Assembly (NCBI RefSeq): GCF_035974275.1
Contig: NZ_CP142422.1
Coordinates: forward strand, 4,030,001 to 4,094,000
Source: Chryseobacterium sp. MYb264
GTDB taxonomy: Bacteria > Bacteroidota > Bacteroidia > Flavobacteriales > Weeksellaceae
Length of the DNA: 64,000 nucleotides
Direction: 5' to 3'
Part shown: one piece after another, positions 17,820-28,040 of the stretch
How positions within the stretch are numbered: the first letter of the stretch is position 1
How the letters are laid out: each line of letters begins with the position of its first letter
The notes under the pieces: model-generated
The model's database searches: none
Seen by the model: only the letters and a program-made list of their open reading frames with translations
Told to the model about the DNA's origin: nothing
Position numbers and translations under genes: made by a program

Positions 17820-18815
17820 ATGGCAATTTTACAATTCATAAAACCCGATAAAGTAATTTTACTTAACTCTGATGATTTTAGAGGTCAGTTCGAATTCAGA
17901 CCACTAGAACCAGGTTTCGGGCTTACAATCGGTAATGCTTTGAGAAGAGTGTTGCTTTCTTCTCTGGAAGGATACGCTATTTCATCTATCAAAATAGAAG
18001 GTGTAGAGCACGAATTTTCAACTATTCCAGGAGTAATCGAAGACGTTACCGAAATTATTCTTAACCTTAAGCAGGTAAGATTAAAAGCTACGGCAGAAAA
18101 CCAATCTAACGAGCAGGTTGTTGCTAAAGTTTCGGGACAAACGGTTATTACTGCTGGTGATTTAGGTAAATCTATCAACGGATTTGAGGTGCTAAACCCT
18201 GATTTAGTGATTTGTAACCTAAACAGTGATGTAACTTTCGAAATTACTTTCAACATTGAAAAAGGTAGAGGATATGTTCCTTCAGAACAAAATAAGTCGA
18301 ACAATGCGCCTGTAGGTACTATTGCTATCGATTCTATTTTCACGCCAATCAAGAAAGTTCAATACAGCATTGAAAATTATCGTGTAGAGCAAAAAACAGA
18401 CTACGAAAAACTTGTATTAGATATAGAGACTGATGGTTCTATCAGCCCTCAAAATGCTTTAACTGAAGCTTCTAAGATATTAATTTATCACTTCATGTTG
18501 TTCTCTGATGAGAGAATCACTCTTGAAACTGAAGCTGTAAAAGCATCTATCCAATATGACGAGGAAACTCTTCATACAAGACAACTACTTAAGTCTAAAT
18601 TAGCAGATATGGATCTTTCTGTAAGAGCCCTTAACTGTCTTAAAGCTGCTGAAGTAGAAACTCTTGGAGAATTGGTTTCTTACAGTAAGTCTGATTTGAT
18701 GAAATTCAGAAATTTTGGTAAAAAATCTTTGACAGAACTAGAAGAATTAGTGCATTCAAAAGGTCTTAACTTCGGTTTCGACGTTGCAAAATATAAATTA
18801 GACGCTGATAATTAA
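17820..18815 (+). CDS. rpoA: RNA polymerase alpha subunit
   Basis: Scaffold of RNA polymerase. The 331-aa product has an N-terminal dimerisation domain ([20 protein letters not shown] near residues 34-53) and a C-terminal DNA/activator-binding domain ([20 protein letters not shown] near 262-281) joined by a flexible linker. It lies between rpsD and rplQ, 6 nt before the latter, the normal bacterial order. Confidence 0.98.
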   Translation: MAILQFIKPDKVILLNSDDFRGQFEFRPLEPGFGLTIGNALRRVLLSSLEGYAISSIKIEGVEHEFSTIPGVIEDVTEIILNLKQVRLKATAENQSNEQVVAKVSGQTVITAGDLGKSINGFEVLNPDLVICNLNSDVTFEITFNIEKGRGYVPSEQNKSNNAPVGTIAIDSIFTPIKKVQYSIENYRVEQKTDYEKLVLDIETDGSISPQNALTEASKILIYHFMLFSDERITLETEAVKASIQYDEETLHTRQLLKSKLADMDLSVRALNCLKAAEVETLGELVSYSKSDLMKFRNFGKKSLTELEELVHSKGLNFGFDVAKYKLDADN

Positions 18816-18821
18816 TTAATA

Positions 18822-19349
18822 ATGAGACACGGTAAAAAATTCAATCACTTAGGAAGAACAGCCTCTCACAGAAGCGCTATGCTTTCTAATATGGCTTGTT
18901 CTCTAATTGAGCATAAAAGAATCAACACTACTGTAGCTAAAGCTAAGGCTTTGAGAGTATATGTTGAGCCTCTATTAACAAAAGCAAAAGAAGATACTAC
19001 ACACAATAGAAGAATTGTTTTTTCATATCTTCAAAACAAAGAGGCAGTTACTGAATTATTCAGAACTGTAGCTCCTAAAATCGCTGAGAGAAACGGTGGT
19101 TATACAAGAATCATCAAAACAGGTTTCAGACCAGGTGATGCTGCTGATACTGCTCTTATCGAATTGGTAGACTTCAACGAGCTTTACAATCCTAATGCTG
19201 AAGAGAAGAAAACTACAAGAAGAAGCAGAAGATCTGCAACAGCTCCTAAGAAAGAGGCTGTAGTAGCTGAAGCTCCTGTAGTAGAAGAAAAAGCTGCTGA
19301 GCCAACGGCTGAAGCTGCTGATTCTACAGAGGAAAAAACTGAAGAATAA
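18822..19349 (+). CDS. rplQ: 50S ribosomal protein L17 with acidic Ala/Glu tail
   Basis: Exit-tunnel-region protein. The first 120 residues are a standard L17 ([20 protein letters not shown] at the N-terminus, [17 protein letters not shown] near 96-112). A further 50 or so residues form an Arg/Lys patch followed by an Ala/Glu/Pro-rich acidic tail, which is longer than the roughly 120-130 aa of many bacterial L17 proteins. It is the last gene of the ribosomal run, followed by a strong terminator. Confidence 0.97.
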   Translation: MRHGKKFNHLGRTASHRSAMLSNMACSLIEHKRINTTVAKAKALRVYVEPLLTKAKEDTTHNRRIVFSYLQNKEAVTELFRTVAPKIAERNGGYTRIIKTGFRPGDAADTALIELVDFNELYNPNAEEKKTTRRSRRSATAPKKEAVVAEAPVVEEKAAEPTAEAADSTEEKTEE

Positions 19350-19365
19350 TATTCATCAGATATAT

Positions 19366-19402
19366 AAAAAAAACCGTTCAGATTTCTGAGCGGTTTTTTT
19401 AT
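19366..19402. terminator. Bidirectional terminator after rplQ
   Basis: A-tract, an 11-bp stem with one G-T wobble (19371-19381 with 19386-19396), a 4-nt loop and a T-tract. It lies between the convergent rplQ and the lipoprotein gene and has the A/T runs needed to act on both strands. Confidence 0.9.
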
Positions 19403-19405
19403 GTT

Positions 19406-19828
19406 TTAGATCTTCGTTTTTACAAGCTGAATCAAATTATCTCCCTGATCGAGAATCAGGCTGTCGCCTTTCACAGTGGCCTTCATATCCATCTTTTCGT
19501 AAGTGGTTTCATTTCCTTTAGATTCCACTTTATTTAAGATGAAAGTTTTATTGTTGCTTCTTACGCTCATGGTATTTTCATCATAATTGAAAACCACCTT
19601 CACCAAATTTCCGTCTGTTGCTTTATAAACGTAATCTGTTTTTACAGATTTTTTTCCGTTTACATCCGTCGAGTAATGAATGGTGGAGTCTACCTTGCCA
19701 TTATCTGCCAAAATAGGTTCCGAACCATCAGATTTCATCACACTTTTATTTCCGCTTTCTGTTGATTTTTTACAGCTAATTACCGCCAACATTAGTATAG
19801 CGTTTAGCACTATTACAGTTTTTTTCAT
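19406..19828 (-). CDS. Small lipoprotein of unknown function
   Basis: A 140-aa protein with an N-terminal lipoprotein signal peptide (LMLAVISCKK; lipidated Cys at residue 19) followed by a Ser/Lys-rich stretch and a beta-rich region. It should sit in the cell envelope, anchored by lipid. I do not recognise a named domain in the mature part. It is monocistronic, convergent with rplQ and divergent from the GH35 gene, 67 bp away from the start used here. Confidence 0.8.
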   Translation of the reverse strand: MKKTVIVLNAILMLAVISCKKSTESGNKSVMKSDGSEPILADNGKVDSTIHYSTDVNGKKSVKTDYVYKATDGNLVKVVFNYDENTMSVRSNNKTFILNKVESKGNETTYEKMDMKATVKGDSLILDQGDNLIQLVKTKI

Positions 19829-19895
19829 GATTCTTACAGTTTGATATTTTGCTTGATTTTTATTCTTTAATTTTATGAAAATTACACCTTACAAT

Positions 19896-21752
19896 ATGAA
19901 AAAAATTATCCAAAACTTCGGTACAATTGTTTTGATTTTTTTGAGCAGCTTTTTGTTTTCACAAAATACAAATTCAAGCTTCGAAATCAAAAATAGCAGT
20001 TTTTTGTTAAACGGAAAACCATTTACCATTTATTCCGGTGAGATGCATTATCCGCGAGTTCCTCAGGAATATTGGAAACATCGTTTGCAGATGATGAAAG
20101 CCATGGGTTTGAATACCGTTGCCACCTATGTTTTCTGGAATTATCATGAAGAATCACCTGGCAAATGGAACTTCTCAGGAGAAAAAGATTTAAAAAAATT
20201 TATTAAGACCGCTCAGGAAGTTGGTTTGTATGTAATCATTCGCCCCGGACCTTACGTTTGCGCGGAATGGGAATTCGGTGGTTATCCGTGGTGGTTGCAG
20301 AAAAATAAAAACTTAGAGATCCGAACAGATAATAAAGCGTTTCTTGATGAATGTGAGAAATACATTACTCAGCTAACGAAGCAGATTGTTCCTCTTCAAA
20401 TCGATCATGGAGGCCCAATCATTATGGTTCAGGCTGAAAACGAATTTGGCTCTTACGTGGAGCAACGAAAAGAGATTTCCTTGGAGCAACATCGAAAATA
20501 CAGTTATAAAATAAAAGACATGCTTTTAAAACATGGGATTACCGTTCCTTTGTTTACTTCGGATTCAAGCTTTTATTTCGTGGGCGGTTCTATTAAGGGA
20601 GCACTTCCTACCGCAAATGGTGAAAATAATGTTGATGTTCTTAAAAAAAGCGTGGATGAATACCATGGCGGAAAAGGACCTTATATGGTGGCTGAATATT
20701 ATCCCGGCTGGCTGGATCATTGGGCGGAACCTTTTGTGAAAGTCAGCACTGAAGATGTGGTAAAGCAGTCTGAAATTTATATTAAAAATGGGGTTTCATT
20801 TAATTATTATATGATTCATGGTGGAACTAACTTCGCCTTTACGAGCGGTGCCAATTATGATAAAAATTCAGATATTCAACCTGATCTCACGAGCTACGAT
20901 TATGATGCGCCAATAAGTGAGGCGGGCTGGGCAACTCCGAAATACAATGCGTTGAGGAATATTTTTCAGAAACTGAATAATAATCAACTTCCTGAAGTGT
21001 CAAAACCTGTTAAAGTGATTAGCATTCCCGAATTTAAAATCACCAAAACGGCTTCGCTATTTGATGTTATTGAGGGAAAGAAATCGATTGTGAATAATCA
21101 ACCTGTGACTTTTGAAGATTTGAATATCGGAAGTGGCTATATTTTATATCGAAGAATATTTGAAAAAGATGAAAAAGGAAAACTAGAAATAAAAGGACTG
21201 CGGGATTATGCGACGATATACATCAATAAAGATTTCGTTGGCGAACTGAACCGAATTAATAAAAAATATGATCTTGACATTGAAATCAAGAAAGGAGATC
21301 AGCTTGATATTTTGGTGGAAAATATGGGAAGGATTAATTATGGATCGGAAATTAATCATAATTTAAAAGGGATTATCAGTCCGGTAAAAATCAATGAAAG
21401 TGAAATTTCCAGAAACTGGCAGATGTTTCCTTTGCCTTTTGATGAATTTCTTAAGCATAATTTTAAAACGAAAAATATTCCTGAAAATGTTCCGGTTATT
21501 CAGGAAGCAGAATTTATTCTGGATGAAACGGGAGATACATTTTTAGATACTCGAAATTTTGGAAAAGGAATTGTTTTTATTAACGGTAAAAATCTTGGGC
21601 GCTATTGGAAGGTTGGGCCGCAGCAGACATTGTTTGTTCCCGGAGTTTGGTTGAAAAAAGGTAAAAATGTAATTCAGATTTTCGAACAATTGAATTCTAA
21701 TGAAACGGTGAAAACAATCGATCATCCTATTTTAGACCAATTGAATAAGTAA
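19896..21752 (+). CDS. Beta-galactosidase family enzyme (GH35)
   Basis: Secreted or periplasmic exo-acting beta-galactosidase. I use the ATG at 19896 because it puts a clear signal peptide at the N-terminus (cleavage near residue 23 after FLFSQ); the frame extends seven codons upstream to 19875. The 618-aa product has the GH35 TIM barrel with WNYHEE (residues 81-86), acid/base Glu183 in AENEFGSY and nucleophile Glu267 in AEYYPGWLDHW. C-terminal beta-sandwich domains follow, including GKNLGRYWKVGPQQTLFVPG. No other polysaccharide-locus genes adjoin it. The exact substrate is unknown. Confidence 0.93.
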   Translation: MKKIIQNFGTIVLIFLSSFLFSQNTNSSFEIKNSSFLLNGKPFTIYSGEMHYPRVPQEYWKHRLQMMKAMGLNTVATYVFWNYHEESPGKWNFSGEKDLKKFIKTAQEVGLYVIIRPGPYVCAEWEFGGYPWWLQKNKNLEIRTDNKAFLDECEKYITQLTKQIVPLQIDHGGPIIMVQAENEFGSYVEQRKEISLEQHRKYSYKIKDMLLKHGITVPLFTSDSSFYFVGGSIKGALPTANGENNVDVLKKSVDEYHGGKGPYMVAEYYPGWLDHWAEPFVKVSTEDVVKQSEIYIKNGVSFNYYMIHGGTNFAFTSGANYDKNSDIQPDLTSYDYDAPISEAGWATPKYNALRNIFQKLNNNQLPEVSKPVKVISIPEFKITKTASLFDVIEGKKSIVNNQPVTFEDLNIGSGYILYRRIFEKDEKGKLEIKGLRDYATIYINKDFVGELNRINKKYDLDIEIKKGDQLDILVENMGRINYGSEINHNLKGIISPVKINESEISRNWQMFPLPFDEFLKHNFKTKNIPENVPVIQEAEFILDETGDTFLDTRNFGKGIVFINGKNLGRYWKVGPQQTLFVPGVWLKKGKNVIQIFEQLNSNETVKTIDHPILDQLNK

Positions 21753-21867
21753 AACTTGTCTTAAATTATCATTATTTTAATATTAACTAAAATTAATTAT
21801 AAATAATTCTTCATAATAATCAATTGTAAATGAAAAATTGATTAAATTTAATCAAAACTAAATTTAA

Positions 21868-21907
21868 ATAATAACCGCGAACTCAAAACGCAAGATTACA
21901 CAAAGGG
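21868..21907. repeat. One-sided remnant of a dispersed intergenic repeat
   Basis: The words 'accgcgaactcaaaacgc' and 'aagattacacaaag' look like a degenerate copy of the ACCGCAAAG/AACGCAAAG-type intergenic repeat I associate with flavobacterial genomes. It lies in the otherwise empty 207-bp gap before the receiver-domain gene. Identification is from memory of the repeat class, not a search. Confidence 0.3.
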
Positions 21908-21959
21908 GTAATTGTTTCTGCTTTGTTTTCTGTTGAAATTTGTCTTAAACAAAAAGAGC

Positions 21960-22676
21960 ATGAGTATTTCCATAGCCATAGTAGAAGACGAGAAAAACTA
22001 CAACAATGCGTTGAAGAAGGTAATTAATTACCAAAAAGACATGAAAGTGGTGGCTCAGTTTTTTGATGGGAATGATGCGCTTCATAATTTGCCAGATTTT
22101 TCTCCGGATGTTGTGATGATGGATATTCAGTTGCAGGATATGTTGGGTATTGAAATCATCGAGAAGCTGAAAAAAGATATGCCCGAAACACAATTCATCA
22201 TGTGTACAAGCTTTGAAGATGATGAGAAAATTTTCAATTCTCTAAAAGCTGGTGCGATAGGCTATCTCATTAAAGGAGAAAGCATGGATAAAATTTTGGC
22301 ATCAATTCGGGACGTCTACAACGGCGGTGAGAAGAAAAATATCAATATTATGGATTTGAAAAATATGCATGAAGCCTATCAATGTAATATTAAATCAAAA
22401 ATAGTTAGCGCAAGTACTGATATTAAAAATACTGATTATGTGAAGGTAAATGTTGAGCAATTATTTGATTATATAAAAAAAATTAAAACATATCTTCCAA
22501 AAGCAAAAAAAATGAAGTTTGAACTAACTGAGACGACCCCTGATAATAAAGCTTTTTTAAGTGATCAAATTGGATATCTTGCTTTTTTTAATAATGTTAC
22601 TGACAATAGTGGTAAAAATATTGCTGAACTCTCAGATTATAATATGAACTCCCTTTGTCCTAATCAATGTCCATAA
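21960..22676 (+). CDS. Response-regulator receiver domain fused in frame to a non-DNA-binding domain
   Basis: Residues 1-123 form a REC domain of the NarL/LuxR-type response regulators: acidic pair E9/D10, phospho-acceptor D55 in VVMMDIQLQD, Thr/Ser 83-84, and Lys105 in GYLIKG. I start at 21960 (MSISIAIVED) rather than at an upstream Met 16 codons earlier. After the usual VYNGG end of the receiver, the expected LuxR-type helix-turn-helix is absent. Instead there are about 110 residues that begin with an internal Met (residue 131, position 22350) and end NSLCPNQCP. That part looks like a complete small protein of its own, so the frame may be two joined genes. The partner kinase lies downstream. 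Regulation of transcription by this protein is doubtful. Confidence 0.85.
   Translation: MSISIAIVEDEKNYNNALKKVINYQKDMKVVAQFFDGNDALHNLPDFSPDVVMMDIQLQDMLGIEIIEKLKKDMPETQFIMCTSFEDDEKIFNSLKAGAIGYLIKGESMDKILASIRDVYNGGEKKNINIMDLKNMHEAYQCNIKSKIVSASTDIKNTDYVKVNVEQLFDYIKKIKTYLPKAKKMKFELTETTPDNKAFLSDQIGYLAFFNNVTDNSGKNIAELSDYNMNSLCPNQCP
22350..22676 (+). CDS. Possible independent 108-aa small protein (alternative start within the fusion)
   Basis: ATG at 22350 opens MDLKNMHEAY and runs in frame to the same stop. The composition turns more AT-rich here than in the receiver part. The C-terminal NSLCPNQCP and the immediate 10-bp overlap with a membrane-protein gene resemble the small-protein plus membrane-protein pairs I associate with Chryseobacterium-type genomes. 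That comparison is from memory. It is listed separately because translation could start here. Confidence 0.45.
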   Translation: MDLKNMHEAYQCNIKSKIVSASTDIKNTDYVKVNVEQLFDYIKKIKTYLPKAKKMKFELTETTPDNKAFLSDQIGYLAFFNNVTDNSGKNIAELSDYNMNSLCPNQCP

Positions 22677-23323
22677 GTAAAGTTTACGAAATTGTTGTTC
22701 TGGTATGTTTTTTATATTCGATGTATTTATGGATATTTAAATCAAAATCAAAACAGCAATTTTATTTTTTTATATATCTACTTTTAGTAATATTAGTAGA
22801 TATTATCCCTGTGCATTTTCCAAAGATTATTGGCTTTAATAGAAATATACTTTTCACAGGATATATCATTCTTTCCATAATGTATTTTGGCATTATTTAT
22901 CATCAAAATATTTCATCTAAAATTTTCAGAATTTTTAATGTTGTTTTAATAATTATTCTAGTATTTCTGAATATGTTTCAGTTTAATATTCCCAAGATGG
23001 AAAGATTAAATCTAGTTCCAATGGCTAGCTTACCGATTTTATTCATTTTCGAATCTTTGTTGTGGTATTATCATAAACTAAAAAATATAAATGAATATAA
23101 AATAACAGATGATTTTTTATTTTGGATCAGTTCAGGTTTACTGATTTGGTCTGTCTTTTTTATTTTCAGAGCAATTCCTATGTATTTTTTACAAGACAAT
23201 GATCCGAATTTATTAAGCTTTGTTATTGATGCTTTTTCAGTGGTTAATATACTTACTTATTTACTTTTCTTAATTGAGCTAATATTCATGAAAAAAAATG
23301 AAAGATCTTCCAGAAGAACTTAG
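22667..23323 (+). CDS. Polytopic membrane protein of unknown function
   Basis: A 218-aa protein with about six or seven hydrophobic helices and short basic loops (for example KSKSKQQ near residues 26-32). No named domain was recognised. It starts 10 bp inside the end of the preceding frame and ends 26 bp inside the histidine-kinase gene, so the three are translationally coupled. It could act as the sensory membrane part for the downstream kinase, or it may be a passenger of an inserted cassette. Its AT-rich composition resembles the upstream 108-aa segment rather than the kinase. Confidence 0.75.
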   Translation: MSISKVYEIVVLVCFLYSMYLWIFKSKSKQQFYFFIYLLLVILVDIIPVHFPKIIGFNRNILFTGYIILSIMYFGIIYHQNISSKIFRIFNVVLIIILVFLNMFQFNIPKMERLNLVPMASLPILFIFESLLWYYHKLKNINEYKITDDFLFWISSGLLIWSVFFIFRAIPMYFLQDNDPNLLSFVIDAFSVVNILTYLLFLIELIFMKKNERSSRRT

Positions 23324-24086
23324 AGCTACTTATTTTTTAGCAATTGTCATAATGATGTTCTTCGTTGGGTTCATCATTTTTGTCGTTCTCATGTACAATC
23401 GTAGACAATTACTTTATTTAAAAGAAAAACAGCTTCGGGAATCCGAACACCAGAATCAGCTTCTTCAAAAAGAACTTGAGAAACAGAAGTCTATTGAAAA
23501 GGAACGTGAACGTATTTCTCACGATATGCACGATGATTTAGGAGCAGGAATTTCTGCATTGAAACTTCAGGCAGAGTTTTTAAAGCAACGTCTGCAGGAT
23601 GAAGAATTCAGAACGGATATCGATGAATTGTTGAAAACTTCAGAAGAGATGAATCTTTCGATGCGGGAAATGTTGTGGAGTTTGCATTCAGGGAATGACA
23701 CTGTGGGAAGTTTTATTAATTACGCTAAAATGTATGCCGTAAACTTTCTCAAAAAAACAAAAATAAAACTTCAATTTGAAGAGGAAAATGTAGTTTCAGA
23801 TTTTCCTATTTCAACAGAATTAAGAGGGAATTTATTCTTATGTGTAAAAGAAGCACTGAACAATGCATATAAACACAGTGACTCTGTTCAACTAAATGTT
23901 TCGTTTAGACAGAATGTTGAAAAATTCTCCATTAAAATTTCAGATGACGGAATTGGAATTAATCATGAAAATAAGGAGGGTAACGGACTTCGTAACATGC
24001 ATCGCAGAATGCAGGAATGTAACGGTTCTTTGAAAATTTTACCTATAAAAAAAGGAACAGTCCTTCTTTTTGAAGTACTCTTTTGA
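23298..24086 (+). CDS. Sensor histidine kinase, HisKA_3/NarX-type
   Basis: A 262-aa kinase with one N-terminal transmembrane helix (residues about 11-33), a coiled-coil linker rich in Glu, Lys and Gln (40-72), a HisKA_3 dimerisation domain with phospho-acceptor His78 in HDDLGAGIS, and a HATPase_c domain (KEALNNAYKHS N-box, DDGIGI G1-box, GNGLRNM G2-box). It lacks an extracytoplasmic sensor domain of its own, so sensing would have to involve partner proteins. The expected partner is a NarL-type regulator, but the neighbouring receiver lacks a DNA-binding domain. Confidence 0.9.
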   Translation: MKDLPEELRATYFLAIVIMMFFVGFIIFVVLMYNRRQLLYLKEKQLRESEHQNQLLQKELEKQKSIEKERERISHDMHDDLGAGISALKLQAEFLKQRLQDEEFRTDIDELLKTSEEMNLSMREMLWSLHSGNDTVGSFINYAKMYAVNFLKKTKIKLQFEEENVVSDFPISTELRGNLFLCVKEALNNAYKHSDSVQLNVSFRQNVEKFSIKISDDGIGINHENKEGNGLRNMHRRMQECNGSLKILPIKKGTVLLFEVLF

Positions 24087-24203
24087 TTTGGTTTAAATAT
24101 TTACCAAAAAGACAAATTGACACATTTTTAAAATTAACTAAAATTTAACGTGAAAATTCCCTATAAAATAGCCTGAAATTAGGTGAAAAAGTGAAAATTT
24201 AAT

Positions 24204-25526
<1,323 letters not shown>

Positions 25527-25544
25527 TTAATTGAAATTATAAAT

Positions 25545-25579
25545 TACGGCAAGCGAAATTTTTTGTTTGCCGTATTTTA
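25545..25579 (+). terminator. Terminator after eno
   Basis: An 8-bp stem (TACGGCAA at 25545-25552 with TTGCCGTA at 25567-25574) and a short T-run, 18 nt after the eno stop and 42 nt before gltA. Confidence 0.8.
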
Positions 25580-25615
25580 TATAATGTAGTATATTTAAGA
25601 AAAAATAAATAAATA

Positions 25616-26902
25616 ATGTCAGACAACAAAGTAATATTGAATTACGCAGGTAATTCGTATGAATATCCCATCGTGGATAGTACTATCGGAGACAGAGGAA
25701 TCGATATTTCAAAATTAAGAGACCAAACAGGTTTAATCACTCTAGATTTAGGTTATAAGAACACCGGTGCTACACTTAGCGACATCACTTACTTAGACGG
25801 AGACAAAGGAGAATTATTCTATAGAGGTTATCCAATCGAGCAGATTGCTGAAAAATCTAACTTCACAGAGGTTATGTACCTTCTATTACACGGAGAATTG
25901 CCTACTCAGGATCAATTCAGCAGCTTTAACAGTAATATCAAAAAATATAACTTTGTAGCAGAGGAGATGAAAAAAATCATCGATGCTTTCCCTCGTTCTG
26001 CTCACCCAATGGGAGTTTTATCTACATTAACTTCAGCTTTAACAGCATTCAACCCTAAGGCAGTTAACGTAAACTCTAAAGAGGAAATGGATATAGCAGC
26101 CGAGTTGCTTATCGCTAAATTTGCTCATCTTGCGGCCTGGACGTACAGAAAAACCTTAGGTCTTCCGTTAAACCACGGAGATAACGGCCTAAACTATGTA
26201 GAAAACTTCTACAAAATGGCTTTCAGATTACCAAACGAAGAGTTCGAAATGAATCCTGTGGTAATTGATGCTTTAGATAAATTATTAATCCTTCACGCTG
26301 ACCACGAGCAAAACTGTTCTACTTCTACCGTAAGAATGGTAGGTTCTGCTCACACAGGTCTTTTCTCTTCTGTTTCTGCAGGTATTTCTGCGCTTTGGGG
26401 ACCACTTCACGGTGGGGCGAACCAGGCAGTAATCGAAATGCTTGAGTTAATTGAAAAAGATGGAGGAGATGTTTCTAAATACATCGCTAAGGCTAAAGAT
26501 AAAAACGATAGCTTCCGTCTAATGGGATTCGGTCACAGAGTATACAAAAACTTCGACCCGAGAGCGAAAATCATCAAGAAAGCAGCAGACGATTTGTTAG
26601 CAGCTCTTGGTATCCAGGACAAAGCACTAGATATCGCAATGCAGTTGGAAAAAGTAGCGTTGGAAGACGAGTACTTCATTGAAAGAAAATTATATCCAAA
26701 TGTAGATTTCTATTCAGGAATCATCTACAGAGCATTAGGAATTCCTACAGAAATGTTTACCGTAATGTTTGCATTAGGAAGACTTCCGGGATGGATTGCT
26801 CAGTGGAAAGAAATGAGACTGAAAGGAGACCCAATCGGTAGACCAAGACAGGTATATCAGGGGGCTCAGAAAAGAGACTACGTTGATTTGATCAACAGGT
26901 AA
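25616..26902 (+). CDS. gltA: Citrate synthase
   Basis: TCA-cycle enzyme condensing acetyl-CoA and oxaloacetate. The 428-aa length fits the hexameric Gram-negative type. Catalytic segments are visible: HADHEQNCST, WGPLHGGANQAV and GFGHRVYKNFDPRAK. It lies 89 bp after eno with a terminator between, so it probably has its own promoter, and it is followed by a strong terminator. Confidence 0.98.
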   Translation: MSDNKVILNYAGNSYEYPIVDSTIGDRGIDISKLRDQTGLITLDLGYKNTGATLSDITYLDGDKGELFYRGYPIEQIAEKSNFTEVMYLLLHGELPTQDQFSSFNSNIKKYNFVAEEMKKIIDAFPRSAHPMGVLSTLTSALTAFNPKAVNVNSKEEMDIAAELLIAKFAHLAAWTYRKTLGLPLNHGDNGLNYVENFYKMAFRLPNEEFEMNPVVIDALDKLLILHADHEQNCSTSTVRMVGSAHTGLFSSVSAGISALWGPLHGGANQAVIEMLELIEKDGGDVSKYIAKAKDKNDSFRLMGFGHRVYKNFDPRAKIIKKAADDLLAALGIQDKALDIAMQLEKVALEDEYFIERKLYPNVDFYSGIIYRALGIPTEMFTVMFALGRLPGWIAQWKEMRLKGDPIGRPRQVYQGAQKRDYVDLINR

Positions 26903-26922
26903 TCATTATATTATCATAATAG

Positions 26923-26950
26923 AATCCCAAGGCTTGCTTTGGGATTTTTT
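26923..26950 (+). terminator. Terminator after gltA
   Basis: An 8-bp perfect stem (AATCCCAA at 26923-26930 with TTGGGATT at 26939-26946) continuing into a T-run. The remaining 26951-27130 is AT-rich and shows no gene. Confidence 0.88.
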
Positions 26951-27136
26951 GTTGGAAAAAAGTATAATTTTATATGATTGCTTATTCAAGCTAAATTTTA
27001 TTAATATGAATGAAGTTATTTCTGGAATTTTTGTTTATTATTGCGATTTATACATTTTATTTAAATATTATTTACTGAATAATTTAATATTTGGTTAAAT
27101 TTTTACCGTATTTTAATTAATTGTGTGTTTTTTTTA

Positions 27137-27144
27137 TATATTTG
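27137..27144 (+). promoter_or_regulatory. -7 box for the secreted protein gene
   Basis: TATATTTG fits TAnnTTTG and ends 23 nt before the chosen ATG at 27167. Confidence 0.5.
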
Positions 27145-27166
27145 TGAGAACATAAATTTAAATCAC

Positions 27167-27990
27167 ATGGTTAAAAAATTATTTGTTGCCAAGCGAAATT
27201 ATTTTACGCTTGGCATTCTATTAATGAGCCCTTTTACTTTTGGGCAAGTAGGTATCAATATACCATCACCATCTGCAACGCTTGATGTACAGGCAAAAAA
27301 CGCGGCAAATGCACAATCTTTGGAAGGAGTAATCGCACCAAGATTATTAGGAAGTCAGCTTTCTGCTAAAACCTACACAGCAGCGCAGACAGGTGCAATC
27401 GTTTACATTACGGATGCTACGGCTACCCTCACTGGGCAAACAATTAATGTCAGTAGTGCAGGATATTATTATTTCGATGGCACTGTTTGGAAAAGAATGC
27501 TCACGACAATTGCCAATAATGGTTGGATGCTTGCAGATACAGCACTAAGCTCAAGTATTAATTCTCTTCAAACTCTCATGTTGCAGCCACAGCCGGGAGG
27601 AGGTTCTTACGAATTAGTTAATGACACCACATTAATTGTTACTATCCCCGTAAACTATACTCAAAATAAAGTTATTCTTAGATGGGATATATGGGGAAGC
27701 TCGGGTATTGCGACAGAAGGGCAGCCTGCACAGGGCAGTTTACGTTACGCGATACAACGGGAATTCGGCAGTACTGTAACTGAAATACCAAGTATAATGA
27801 TGAGTGGCTGGGCGAATGCAATTGGTGGGGTGAGACTCCCAGATGGAATGCTCCGGTAGCATATACCATAAGTAATCTTCCAGCCGGAATCTATACATTC
27901 AAGCTAAAGATACATAGAGAAGCAGAAAATAATGGTGGTGGTATTCAAGTTTGGGGAGTTCAGGGAAAAGCTGATGTATATGTAAAATAA
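27167..27990 (+). pseudogene. Frameshifted secreted surface-type protein
   Basis: The reading frame opens at 27167 with a signal peptide (cleavage near FTFGQ), then VGINIPSPSATLDVQ, a start typical of flavobacterial surface or tail-fibre-like repeat proteins, and a predicted beta-rich body with YYYFDGTVWKRM. It stops at 27859. The -1 frame immediately continues with a sensible C-terminus (WGETPRWNAPVAYTISNLPAG, in part, to KADVYVK) ending at 27990. Restoring one base in the G-rich word at about 27823-27830 would join the two into one protein of about 274 aa. A real mutation and a sequencing error cannot be told apart from the sequence alone. Confidence 0.8.
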
Positions 27991-28005
27991 AGATTTATAT
28001 AAAGT

Positions 28006-28032
28006 AAAACCTGCTTTTAAAAGCAGGTTTTT
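28006..28032. terminator. Bidirectional terminator
   Basis: A perfect palindromic stem AAAACCTGCTTTT / AAAAGCAGGTTTT (28006-28018 with 28019-28031). It lies between the frameshifted gene on the plus strand and the peptide gene on the minus strand and is suited to terminate both. Confidence 0.88.
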
Positions 28033-28040
28033 AAATTTTA

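Noticed and set aside
17885-18352. 155-codon minus-strand frame inside rpoA
   Set aside because: Antisense shadow of a highly conserved gene; no independent features.
27007-27100. 30-codon AT-rich frame between gltA and the frameshifted gene
   Set aside because: Composition is Tyr/Leu/Phe/Asn-rich as expected by chance in AT-rich spacer, and a promoter overlaps the downstream edge.
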